Source: Sciurus carolinensis (Eukaryota > Chordata > Mammalia > Rodentia > Sciuridae). Taken from it: a stretch of DNA of 64,000 bases. Position numbers and translations under genes: made by a program. Positions 42,051 to 52,915 of this stretch are shown piece by piece. Under the pieces are notes generated by a model that saw nothing but the letters and a program-made list of their open reading frames with translations, did not search any database and was not told the origin of the DNA. The stretch spans positions 131,000,594 through 131,064,593 of the forward strand of contig NC_062218.1 in NCBI RefSeq assembly GCF_902686445.1. The letters run 5' to 3'. Positions within the stretch are counted from its first letter, which is position 1. Every line of letters starts with the position of its first letter.

Positions 42051-42445
42051 CAAAATATAATGAGAAATCTTATGTATGTTGGATACTAACATTTAACATT
42101 TTGGAGATGGCCAACACAGTTTCTTATGCTGTTTGCTTCAATGTCAGCAAGTTTGACACTGAAGTTTCTCCTGTTATGTCTGTGTAATTATAGAGAATCC
42201 TGAAATTGAAAAACAACAGCAACAAAACAGACTTTCAAATACTGCTAACATGTCCAACTCCTATTCCTTGGAAACCTGGAATTTTCTTCATATTTGCATC
42301 TTAAAAATGTTTAAAAATTTTGTGGCTTAAAAAGGTAGGTTCTGGGATTGAAATATGACTGTGTCTGTCATCCATACTGTCTAATTTCTTATTCTTTTTA
42401 ACCTGTCAAAACAATTTCCTTGTTCTTAGTGATAGACTTAATTCT

Positions 42446-42796
42446 ATGGTACAGAACTTGAATGTCTCCCAAAGGTCCATGTGTTGAAGGCCTGGTCCCT
42501 AGCTCATGGCACTATTGGAAGGCAGTGGAAACTTTAGGAGGTGGAGCCTAGTGGAAGGAAGTTAGGTCATTCAGGCCCTGACTCCTCCTCTTTCTCTCTG
42601 TTTGCTTCCTGGCCATCATGAGGTGAACAATACTCTTCTCCATATGTTTCTGCCATGATGTATTGTGCCACCACAGGCTCAAAACAACAGGGTCAATTGC
42701 CCATGGACTCTGAAACTTTGAGTCAAAATAAACCTTTCCTCCTTATAGGTTTATTATCTCAGGTATTTTGTCACAGTAACAGAAAGTTGACTAACA
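42446..42796 (+). mobile_element. MaLR-type solo LTR
   Basis: Same plan and many of the same words as 41708-42050: 'gaatgtctcccaaaggtccatgtgttgaagg', 'aaactttaggaggtggagcc', 'aaaataaacctttcctccttat' and 'ttgtcacagtaacagaaagttgactaaca'. Confidence 0.65.
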
Positions 42797-42861
42797 ACTT
42801 GTAAGAAGTCAATATTTTAAATTTTATGTAGAGATACCAAAACTAGTATTATTTTCCTTTT

Positions 42862-43190
42862 TCCAGCAGGAGGAAGATTACATTTCCTGAGTCTCTTGCA
42901 TTTGAATTGAGGCATATGACTGGATGCTGAGGTGAGGGCCACTGGGATGTGGGCAGAAGTGGTATACACTCTTTTTTCCTGTTTCACAGAGGATAGGGCT
43001 TTATTTTGGTAGAACCATAAGTGGTAAGAGAGTGAGTATCTGGATCACTGGTTGGAGAGATGGAGGAGATTTGCCAAGCTGAGTTTCTTGACCTGCCCTG
43101 AACTGTGTGAAATGAGGAAGAAACCAACCTTTGTGCTGAGCTGTTGAGGTTTTACTTGTTATTATAGCAAATCCTGGTCTAGTTTAATAC
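42862..43190 (+). repeat. Probable MLT1-type LTR
   Basis: 'gcaggaggaagattacatttcc' through 'gtgctgagctgttgaggttttacttgttattatagcaaatcctgg' resembles an MLT1 LTR 3' end. Confidence 0.5.
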
Positions 43191-44185
43191 TGAATTAAAT
43201 AAGACAAAGTTACTAATAAAACATAGCTTTATCTATTCTATATTGAGTTTCATACATTATTTATTAAAAGTAAAAGTTCTGCTGCTATACACATCAGAAC
43301 CAATGGTTGAGTTTAAATCTTAGAGCTGGGGGAACTCAGGGCTGCAGAGAAGTACTTGTCTAGTGTCACACAGCTATGGAAGGGTTAGAATCCAGCAAAG
43401 GGATATCTGTAGTTTTAGCTTGCCCATTCTTTTGGTCATGGCAGTCAACTTTTATCATCTTCCTGTTCAGGTCATTTGCTTCATGCAGGACTCATCCTTA
43501 TGTCTCAGCTTCAGGTCTGGTTAATATATATTACCTATCACCCAGCTTCAGTGATTGACTCGATGATGAACATGTGACACAGACTGGACCAATCACAGCT
43601 AGTTCCGGGTTTTTTCTGGAGCTCCATGGATTGTTCAATCAATAGGCTACATCTTCACATGCTGGGGGCTATCTTAGTATATCTAGTTGAAAATGAAGCA
43701 AACAGTGAAAAGCAGAACTGAAAATGGAGAAAGATAGAGGTACTTGATCCAGCCATTCCTGGAATTTCAGCTTTTAATCACATGAATCAATGCATTTCCT
43801 TTTTCTTTCTGCATTTTGATTGATTTTTGGTCCCTTGCTCTTGAAACTACGCTGACATATAGAGGTTAATTTGTTCTTTGTCCATTGAGGGAAGTAGTTG
43901 CTGTATTTTTCTATTTACTGGCAAGGAAATAGAGGCCCAGTTATTTTGTAATCAAGTGCTTCAAGTCTTGTAGGATTCAGGGCTTGGCAACTTCCCTTTT
44001 ATCTTGGGAATGCCCCACGTGGGAACTCTTCATTACTTCTAGCCCTGGTCCTAGTGCAGATATACTGTATCCCAAGTTTCATGAAGGAGAGTTGAGCACG
44101 ATATCCACCCTAGAGTAGATACTAAAAGATGGCTGGAATGAAAGAGAGAAGCTCCTACAAAAAATGAGCTAAGTGTGCGATGAAG
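43191..44185. other. Intergenic stretch with weak old-repeat traces
   Basis: A weak MIR-like piece near 43330-43400 and the 'catgtgac...ggaccaatcac' motif at about 43570. Otherwise nothing recognised. Confidence 0.4.
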
Positions 44186-44189
44186 CAGT

Positions 44190-44890
44190 TCACTGGAATA
44201 AGACATACAAATGACACACACCTAAAAGATACCCAACTTCACTAATAATGCAAATAATACTGATAATGTCTTCCACCTGTGAGTTTGTCAAAGAGCTAAA
44301 GGTGAGTTGGGGGTGGGGGATTAGCACTTTCATGGGCTGCCAGTGTAGGGGGATAAGTGACCTAGCCTTTTTGGAGGGTAATTTTGCAATGTCTGCTAAA
44401 TGTAAAAATGCACGAGATATTCACCCGTTGGCTTGGAATTTATTCTACAAATAAACTCCAACAAATATGCAAAGATGCAAGTAAAAGGCCATTTGGTAGA
44501 GAATTATTTGTAATAGTAAAAACTGGAACCAATGCCCATTAAAAGGGAACAATCTCTATGAATCACAGTACATCCAAACCATGGAATAAATTTCAGCTGC
44601 TAAAAATAATGAGGTAGCCCCGGATGTATGGGGGTGGAAAGGTGTCTAGGGTATACTATGTTGTTAGGGGAGAACAGGATGTGTGATCCGATGCTATTTA
44701 TGTTGACATGAAAATGAAATCTTACCAAAGTTAAGATGAATACAAGTTGGGAAAGTAGGACTAAGGAGTCAGGGGACTTTAATTTTCAACTAAATAATCT
44801 TTTTTACAATTTGATTTTTAAGATTATGAACCTATATTATGATTTTCTTTATTCATTTGAATATCTAATATTGCACCAGGTGAAAAAAAA
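44190..44890 (+). repeat. Old L1 3' end
   Basis: 'cacctaaaagatacccaacttcactaataatgcaaat', 'gcttggaatttattctacaaat', 'catggaataaatttcagctgc' and 'gatgctatttatgttgacatg' follow an old L1 3' end in sense orientation. Confidence 0.65.
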
Positions 44891-44957
44891 ATCAGAAGGA
44901 GAAAGGGAGATGTGTGCAATTCTTCAGTTATATCCAACTATCTGATGCAGAATTAAT

Positions 44958-44991
44958 ATTTTTTTTTCTGCAGTACTGGGGATTGAACCTA
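44958..44991 (-). repeat. SINE tail fragment
   Basis: 'cagtactggggattgaacct' after a T run: the tail end of an ID or B1-dID SINE. Confidence 0.65.
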
Positions 44992-44999
44992 TAAAGCAG

Positions 45000-45930
45000 C
45001 ATCAATTGATTCCTAACATGTGTGTATTGTTTTGAGGAGGAGGGGGAGAATTGAGTGAGAAAGGGTGGAGGACCTTGACAGATACTGCTCTGGGGGTGGG
45101 CTGCCATTTTCAGGGTGTTTCTCTGTCTTTTACTTCTGGGCACCAGGATTCTAGGGATTCTACTGAAGCACTGGGGGAAGGCCTTGGGGATACCCTGCTG
45201 GTGTCTCCTAGGTCTGGGTCCTGTACCCCAGGACACTAGGAAGTGAGGTGCTGAAGTCTCCTGGGACTGGCCCCCTTCCTACCAGCTCCCTGGCGGATGC
45301 CCAAACACTCATTAGCCAAGACAGGTCTGCAAGCAAATATTTATCCCTGTGCAGCTGCAGGCTGCAGGTGCAGACCAGAGTCCTGTTTACCCAGCTCTGA
45401 GCCAGGCAGGCACTGCCTGTTTGCTAAGCTCCCTTTCTGACCTGGCTCAGATACCTGCCCAGGAGGAAGCTGAGGGAGGAGAGGAAGTACCATGTGAGAA
45501 GTTAGGAGGTGCTGCCCTGGCAGTGAAGCCTTGTGAGGACCTCACTTTCAAGACCCAACTTCAGATGAGGTCTATATGGTCATATGAGCTCTCTCCTTCC
45601 TCTCTCCCCTTGCAGTCTTCCACTGTGCTCTTTGCTAAGGGTGAGGCATCCCCTATCTTTTTCTGGGCTGACTCCTGCTTATTCTTGAGTCTCAGCTTTA
45701 ATGAATGGGGTCTCTCTGATCTCCTCCCCACTCCAGAGTAGTCAGGCTCACTATTAACCACTGTTATGACTTCCACAATTACCTTCATGGTAATTATGGT
45801 TGTCCTTCAGTATCCATAGAGGGTTGGTTCCAGGGCTCCTTGCCAATACCAAAATCCATGGTTGCTCAATTCCCTTCTCTAAAATGATGTAGAATTTGCC
45901 TATAACCCACACGCATCTTCCTGCATGGGT
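45000..45930. other. Intergenic stretch, GC-richer, apparently unique
   Basis: Contains the longest unexplained + strand open frame of the intergenic part (45349-45741, 130 codons, MQLQAAGADQSPV...). It has no domain, no splice context and no codon pattern I can judge, so it is not called a gene. Confidence 0.4.
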
Positions 45931-45934
45931 CTCT

Positions 45935-45983
45935 CAAATGCCAGCCAAGTGCTCTACCATTGAGTTACAGTTCTCTCAGCCCC
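45935..45983 (-). repeat. ID fragment
   Basis: 'ccagccaagtgctctaccattgagttacag' from the ID 5' half. Confidence 0.6.
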
Positions 45984-46194
45984 GTAATCATCTCTAGGTT
46001 ACGTATAATACCTAACACAATGTTAATGCAAGGGAAATAGTTGTTGTACTGTACCATTTAGGGAATAATGACAATGATAAAGTTTGTACATGTTCAGTAA
46101 GACACAATATTTGGAATATTTTGGACCTTCAGTTGGTTTACTCCATGAATGCAGAACCCATGGATATGCAGGGATAACTATTTATTTTTCTACC

Positions 46195-46530
46195 ATTAAA
46201 CCTAGTTAATGTTTGCCTTCCCTGTTAGACACCAGATGGGCAGGAATGGGGCAGTTTCGTTCATTCCTGTTTCCCCAGCACCTCCCAGAGAACCTGGCAC
46301 ACTATTTGTTAAATGTCAGTCTCAGTGAGGCCAGGTCAAGGGACCCACAGGGGCAAAGGCACAGAGGTGTGACGAAGGGGTGGAGAAAGAGTGGGGAGCC
46401 CTGCTGTGTAGTGGGGGAGATGGAACTGAGGCTGAAAAGTTACAAAAGACCTTGAATGCTATGCCAGGGAGTTTGGGTTTTATCTAGTCAGAAATGGGAA
46501 ATTATTGGGCAAAGGAAATGCAAATAATAC
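46195..46530. repeat. L2-type remnants
   Basis: Sense L2 tail at about 46195-46320 ('ccccagcacctcccagagaacctggcac') followed by an antisense-looking old stretch ('ccacaggggcaaaggcacagaggtgtg', 'ccttgaatgctatgccagggag'). Confidence 0.5.
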
Positions 46531-46710
46531 AACAAATGAGAAAATGATAAATCAGAGCCTCCAAGTTGAACAGTATAAATTCTACAAGGCTCTGTATCAT
46601 CTGCTGTCTCTACCAATCCCCTTTTCCATCTCTCTCCCCCTTACTCCAGCCACACTGGCTCCATTGCTGTTTCTTGAACAAAACAGATACACTCCAGCCT
46701 CAGGGTCTGT

Positions 46711-47400
46711 TGTGGGCTGAATGCTTCTGTCCTCCGCAGCCCCTCAAATCCCCATGTTGGAACCTAATCCCTCAGGTGATGGTATTAGGAGACAGGCATT
46801 TGGAAGGTGACTAGGTCATGAGGTGGAGCCCTTATCAATGTGATTAGCATCCTTAGATGTCCTGGGAAGCTGCCTTGACCCTTCTACTCTTAAAGTGGTC
46901 CTTCCCCAGATGCTCAGTCTGTTAGTACTTTGATCTTAGATTTCTCAGCTTCCAGAACTGTTAGCAATAAATGTCTATTTCTAAGTGCTATGGTTTGAAT
47001 AGCAAAATTTTCCCAAGTTTCGTGTGTTAGAAATAATCCCCAATTCAGTCGTGTTGGGAGGTGGGTCTTTTAAGAGTTGATTAGTCATGATGGCTCTTCC
47101 CTTCAACTAGAGGAATGCTGTGCTACAGGAGTGGGTTCCTGATACAAGTATAAATTCTCTCTCACTGCTCCTCTCTCCCTTCTCTCCTGCGCTTCCACCT
47201 TCCTCTGAGGGATGATGCAGCAGAAAGGCCCTTACTGGATGTGGGATCCTCGACCTTGGACTTCTCAGCTTCCAGAACTGGAAGAAATAAACTATTTTCT
47301 TTATAAGTTACTGAGTCTTTGATATTCTGTTATAATAGCACAAAATTGGCTAAGACAATAAACTACCCATTTATGGTATTTTGTTATAGCAACTTCCCTG
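46711..47400 (+). mobile_element. Old MaLR LTR split by a second LTR
   Basis: The left part 46711-46985 ('catgttggaacctaatccctcagg', 'gcttccagaactgttagcaataaatg') resumes at 47358-47400 ('ataaactacccatttatggtattttgttatagcaac'). Confidence 0.65.
46986..47357 (+). mobile_element. MaLR-type solo LTR nested in another LTR
   Basis: 372 bp from TGCTATGGTTTGAAT to GGCTAAGACA, with 'ggtgggtcttttaagagttgattag', 'gactttctcagcttccagaactgg'-like sequence and AATAAA near 47286. Complete at both ends. Confidence 0.8.
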
Positions 47401-47745
47401 AATCAAAACTGAACTGGTGGTTTTCTCTGCCTAGAATACTTTCCCCTTGGACATCATGTTTAATCTTGGTTTAAATCTCAGCTTCCGATGTCACCAGAGA
47501 GACTTTCTGAGACACTGTAGACACAAGAGCCTCACTGCCTAGTGGCCTCCTTATCCTGCTTCGTTTTCCTCTGTAACATTTATATCTGTTTGTCTTTTGT
47601 CTGTCTTCTTCCCAGGGATATCAACTCCAAGAAAGCAGGAATGTCATCTCTCTTATTTCCTGCTCTATCCTCCAAGCCTTGAATGTTTATCTTTAGACTC
47701 AGTGAATGCTGTTGAATGAATGAATAAATGAATGTGTAATATTAA
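47401..47745 (+). repeat. L2 3' end
   Basis: 'ttccgatgtcaccagagagactttctgag', 'ccaagaaagcaggaatgtcatctctc' and a terminal 'gttgaatgaatgaataaatgaatg' are sense L2. Confidence 0.8.
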
Positions 47746-47969
47746 GCCAAGCCACGCAGGTCCTGGAATGATGCTAACTGCTGCTCTCATGGGCTCATCC
47801 CAGTGTCGTTTCCAGAACCCTCACACAGCTGATCTGCACATCAGCCAGGAGGTGGGTATAGGACGGGGATTATGATCTGCTTTAAAAAATGATTAGCTAT
47901 GACACAAAAGTATCACGATCACACAGATGGAAACTAGGATGATGCCTGCAGGCTCATGACTTTAGCAAA

Positions 47970-48605
47970 TCAATTTTGAAAATTTGATGTGCAGGAATGG
48001 CAAAGAGGAAAGAGTCTGCATTTTGAGGCAAGTCCCCTTGCATTCAGCTGTTTACTTATTCTCTGACCTGAGACCAATCAAGCCTTCTATCAGCCTTGGT
48101 TACCTCTTCTATAAAGTGAAGATGATGGTCCCTTAAATAGGGGCACTGCCGAAGACATTTCAATATGGGCAGCCCCTGGATAGCACCATCTACTGTGTCT
48201 CCTTTTGGGTAACTGTGTAAGTTGAGTCATGAGCTTTGCTTAATTGACTATTTCTGGACATGGTAACAGTAGCTCCCATGTATTGATCCTGCTGGGTGCC
48301 CGGTCAAGCTGAACCTTCATTATCTCATTCAGTTCTCACTGCAACTCCATGAGGTGGTGTTTCAAACACTCCCATTTTGCAGGTTAAGTTAAGTTATTTC
48401 TCTAAGGCCACACCGCCCCCATGAGTGGAAAAGTTGGAGTTGGAAGCCAAGCTATCAAACCTGAGTATTCTACATTTTGTGCAAGGGTGGAATTTTTGTT
48501 CCCATTTCACAGATGGGAAAAATGAGCTTTGGGAAATCCAGCAACTTTTCTTGGGCAACAATAGGCAGAGCTGGGATGAGTCAGAATGCAGGTCTACTAA
48601 TTTCT
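47970..48605. repeat. MIR cluster (one plus, two minus)
   Basis: Plus at about 47995-48135 ('ctctgacctgagaccaatcaagcc'). Minus at about 48262-48450 ('cattatctcattcagttctcactgcaactccatgaggtgg'). Minus at about 48495-48605 ('cccatttcacagatgggaaaaatgagc', 'ggcagagctgggatgagtcagaatgcagg'). Confidence 0.75.
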
Positions 48606-48839
48606 GACCTGTACTTTCCTGCATCTCATCTCTTTGCACTTTGGGGAAGTATCTCTGTGTCTAATTTTTCCTGACCTGAGGACAGTAAGTGGCCAAGGAG
48701 GGAGTGACTTTCTAGTGTCTCCTTCATAACCAGCTGAAAAAAATCACTGGTGAGCAGAGGAAACCTATTTTTATTCTATAAACTGCTCTTCTCTTTCTTT
48801 CTCTTCCATCTCTCTCCACACTCCCCTTACTTTGCCTCC

Positions 48840-48935
48840 CCTCAGAGCACTGTACTAATTAATCAGCAGACATCAGAGGCTCCAGCTGGGACCAAGTGGG
48901 CTGGACTCATTAGTGCAGAATGACATTAATATCAA
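48840..48935. promoter_or_regulatory. Candidate conserved noncoding block
   Basis: Unique-looking DNA with packed AT homeodomain-type cores (ACTAATTAATCA at 48854-48865; GACATTAATATC at 48922-48933) and an E-box-like CAGCTG. Inferred from composition only. Confidence 0.25.
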
Positions 48936-49640
48936 AAAAATTTTTGAGACAAATGCAGTGATTCAGTATAGGCATCTGTGTAGAGCTGGCTCAGAAGCTG
49001 GTGTGGGCAAAGGAACCATGGTGAAAGGCAGAGAGGGAACCAGGCAGACAGATCAGGTCTCCAAGATGTCCAGAAGGAAGAGTGGCCAAATAGCTGTGAC
49101 TTGGACAGGGTTCCTGTCCTCTATCTGATTTGTTCCTCCTTCCTGCTCTGAAGGCCTTCAGTGACTGTGCAAAAGTGAATCCAGGAAATACAGCCCCCTC
49201 CACTGGCCCCATGGGACATTGTAAATGTGGGCAAGTTGGAAAGGCAGTGCTATGTGAGGTGGCCTTTTGGGTTGAATGGTTTTGGGGTGAGTCTCAGCTC
49301 TTTCTCCTTGTCCTCCCCTTTGACCTTCAGCAAATAGCTCCATCTCTTTGGACTTCTCTCTCTTCTACTGATCGGGGGATAAAAGCTTCCTCTCAGGGCT
49401 AGCAAGAGCCATGGGGATAGATATGTTTTGTGGAACATGAACCAGAGGGCAGGGAATGGTAGTTTCATTTTCTTCTCCTCCTTCTCAGTTATCATTCTTT
49501 TCCCATAAGTGCTAAACCTCATACTCTTTACCTTCAATACTCCACTTCCAATAGGAATCGAAGAAGCCCGTGCAGGGAGGCTTAGAAGTGGAATTCTGTT
49601 CGTGTCTTCTGCTATTCCTCTCTTTGCTCAGTCAGGTACT
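48936..49640. other. Intergenic stretch without recognised features
   Basis: No gene or named repeat. Open frames on both strands (48913-49537) overlap each other and have no domain. Confidence 0.4.
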
Positions 49641-49644
49641 AATT

Positions 49645-49800
49645 CGCTCATTCATTCATTCACACATTTGCTGAGCACCTCCCATATCTCAGCACTGACT
49701 GGGTACTGTTGATAAAAAGGTGAATGGGACATGAATTCCACCTTAGAGGGGCTCATAGTCTAGTGAGAAAACCAGTAAAGGGAGAGATAATTACTATAAT
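49645..49800 (-). repeat. L2 3'-end fragment
   Basis: 'cattcattcattcacacatttgctgagcacctccc', 'ggtgaatgggacatgaattcc' and 'ggggctcatagtctagtgagaaa'. Confidence 0.7.
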
Positions 49801-49883
49801 AAGAACTAAGGAGGGCTCATTGGATATTCTCCAGATATCCTGATTTCAAATGTACCATCTCATGGTCCTCATGCACATGTTGC

Positions 49884-50006
49884 TTATTATTATTATTATT
49901 ATTATTGTTATTATTTTTTTTTTTTTTTGTGGTACTGGGGATCGAACTCAGGGCCTAGTGCTTGCAAGGTAAGCACTCTACCAGCTGAGCTATCTCCCCA
50001 GCCCCT
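49884..50006 (-). repeat. (TTA)n microsatellite and ID SINE
   Basis: About ten TTA units (49884-49915) and a T run precede 'ggtactggggatcgaactcagggcc...ctaccagctgagctatctccccagcccc', a well-preserved reverse-complement ID. Confidence 0.9.
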
Positions 50007-50412
50007 ATTATGTTTTCTTATTTTTTGTTTTAAGGAAATGTGATCTATACACCTGAAGTCTTGGGTGCTGTGGGAGGACAGGTGACGTTATGCTGTGGCA
50101 ATGAGCAACCCCAACCCCTGGGAGCACCAGTTGGGGGTGGTTTTCTCCTCCTGGAGATACTTGTGCAGTCAGGAGAGCTTTACAGAGAAGAGACCATGGA
50201 ACTGTCCTAGTGGTTAAAGGTGGAGTTTTCCAGGTGACTTGGGGGTGGATCAGGGGAGGCATCATTTATTCAGAAAATATTTGTTGAATGCCTATGTTCC
50301 AGTTACTATTCTAAGTGTGGGGGTATAGCAGAGATAAAATAGATGAAACTCTTTGCTTTTAGGAAGATGACTTCCTAATGGAAGTTGAAAAGTGGTATGG
50401 AGAAATGGAGCT

Positions 50413-52071
50413 TTGTATAGTAACAGAAATGGCATGATATTAGCACCAAAACAGACATGAAGACCAATAGAACAAGAAAAGACACAGAGACAAACCTACA
50501 TAAAAACAGTTGGACAAAGGTGCCATAAACATACATTGGAGAAAAGAGAGCCACTTCAACAAATTGTGCTGGGAAAACTGGAAATCCATATGTAATAAAA
50601 TAGAATTAGATCCCTATTTCTCACTCTGCACAAAATTCAACTCTAAGTGGACCAAGGATGTAGGCATTAGACCAAAGACCCTGCACCTGCTAGGAAAAAA
50701 GTAGGCCCAAATCTCCATCATGTTGGTTTAGGAGTTGACTTCCTCAACAAGACTCCTAAAGCACTGGAAGTAAAATCAAGAATCAATAAATGGGATTGTA
50801 TCAAACTAAAAAGCTTCTTCACAGCAAAGGAAACAATCAGGAACATGAAGAGAGAGCCTACAGAATGGGAGAAAATCTTGGTCACCTGCATCTCAGAGCA
50901 TTTATCTTCAGGATATAAATATAAAGAACTCAAAAACTTAACACCAAAAAAACATATAACACAATCAATAAATGGGCAAAGTAACTGAACAGACACTTTA
51001 CAGAAGAAATATGGTCAACAAATATATGAAAAAATGGTCAATATCACTAGCAATTAGAGAAATGCAAATTATGCATTTAGAGATTATGCATTAATGCAAA
51101 TTAATTTAAATTATGCATTAATGCAAAATGCAATTAGAGAAATTAAAACTACACTGAAATTTCATCTCACTCCAGTCAGAATGGCAATTATCAAGAATAC
51201 AAGTATGGTGTGACTGCATTGTGTACAACCAGAGAAATGAGAAGCCGTGCTCCATTTGTGTACAATGAGTTGAAATGCATTCTGCTGTCATGCATAACTA
51301 ATTAGAACAAATAAAAAATTACAAGTAAAGTAAATGTTGGCAAGGATGTGGGGGAAAAGGTACACTCCTACATTGCTGATGGGACTGCAAATTGGTGCAA
51401 CCACTCTGGAAAGCTGTATGGAGATTCCTCAGAAAACTTGGAATGGACCCACCATTTGACTCAGTTATCCCACTCCTCAGCATATACCCAAAGGACTTAA
51501 AATCAGCATATTATAGTGACACTGCCACATCAACGTTCATGGCAGCTCAATTCACAATAGGCAAGCTATGGAACCAACATAGGTGCTCTTCAATAGGTGA
51601 ATGGATAAAGAAGAAAGCCATGAAGAAGAATGAAATTATGGCATTTGCCAGTGAATGGATAGAACTGGGGACTATCATGCTAAGAGAAATAAGCTAATCC
51701 CCAAAACCAAAGGTTGAATGTTCTCTCTGATATGTGGATGCTAACTCATGTGGGGAGTGGAAGTTCACCAAACTGGACATGGGTTAATGAAGGGAATGGA
51801 GCGGGGATGGGAATGGGAACAGTAGAATGAATTGGACATAACTCTCCTGTGTTCATATATGAATACACGACCGTTGTAACTCCAGGTCATGCATAACCAC
51901 AGAATGGAAAGTTACACTCCATGTATGTATACCATGTCAAATACACTCTACTGTCATGTATAACTAAAAAGAACAACAACAAAAAAGGAAATTTAAAGCA
52001 TATCCATTTCCTTGGATGAAAAATAAAGGACAAAATACACAATATTTTTTTCCAGATCCTTAAAAAAAACA
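50413..52071 (+). mobile_element. 5'-truncated L1 (1.66 kb) with target duplication and candidate 3' transduction
   Basis: ORF2 C-terminal region ('catacattggagaaaagagagcc', 'gatccctatttctcactctgc') followed by the 3' UTR. The usual L1 end ('ctgtcatgtataactaaaaagaac' plus A-rich) is reached near 51988. About 73 bp of extra sequence with its own AATAAA (52022-52027) and A tail follows. AGAAATGGAGCT flanks the whole at 50401-50412 and 52072-52083. The ORF is full of stops and indels. Confidence 0.88.
51206..51319 (+). mobile_element. Ultra-short (114-bp) L1 3' tail nested in an L1
   Basis: 'tggtgtgactgcattgtgtacaacc' to 'cataactaattagaacaaataaaaaat' is a second L1 3' end inside the host L1. 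It is flanked by TACAAGTA at 51198-51205 and 51320-51327, and the host sequence ('aagaatacaagtaaagtaaatgttggc') closes up when it is removed. Confidence 0.85.
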
Positions 52072-52489
52072 AGAAATGGAGCTGTGAGAGGGTGTTTGCT
52101 ATTTTATATTGGGTGGTACAGGTTACGTGCTATTTGAGAAGAGACCTGAAGAGGGCAAGATAGTGAGCCTACTGGATATTTGGGGGACAACTTGATAGAT
52201 AGAGGGAGTGTAAGTGCATAATCTCTGGGGTAGAAGAACTTTCTGGGCTGTAGAAAAAGCAAAGGGGCCATGACTACCAGGAGGGTGATAGGTGGAGGGG
52301 TCATAAGAAGAGTGAAGGTGGGCCCTGACCATCACGGGCTATGGGTTTGGCTGCTGGAAAAATACAGGACTCCTACTTCAATGGGAATTTCAGATAAATA
52401 GCAAGTGTTTTTTAGTTTGAAGTATGCAAATTTACATCTCTCTGAAACCCCCCACAAATTTTAGTTCCTGATATCCTTTATTTATTCTG

Positions 52490-52915
52490 TTTAAAATTAT
52501 TTTAGTAGACAAATAAAAATTATACATATTTATGGTATACAATGTGATATTTTGAAATGTGTATACCTTTTTGGAATGGCTAAATCAAACTGATTAACAT
52601 GCATTGTCTCATATACTTATCTTTTTTTGGTGAGAACACTTAAAATCTAATCTCAGTGATTTTCAAAATTACAAAACATTGTTATGATCTCTAGTCACCA
52701 TGTTGCATGATAGATTTCTTGAATTCTATCATTGTATTCATTAGCCACCATCTCCTCAGTCCTCCCATATCCCCACACCCTAGCTCCTGCTAACCACTAA
52801 TTTACTCTCTGCTTCTATGAGTTTGACTTTTTCAGGTTCCATATATAAATGTGAGATCATGTGGTATTTGTCTTTCTGTGCCTGGCTTATTTCACTTAAC
52901 ATGATGTCCTTAAAA
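52490..52915 (-). repeat. Old L1 3' end, antisense
   Basis: 'aattatacatatttatggtatacaatgtgatattttg', 'catctcctcagtcctcccatatcccc' and 'atgtgagatcatgtggtatttg' follow the antisense old L1 3' end. Confidence 0.85.

Larger units (their letters stand above)
50263..52280 (-). repeat. L2 split by an L1 insertion
   Basis: Left part 50263-50412 ('cagaaaatatttgttgaatgcctatgttccagttactattctaag'). It resumes at about 52084 ('tttgctattttatattgggtggtacagg', 'tgagaagagacctgaagagg'). Confidence 0.6.
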
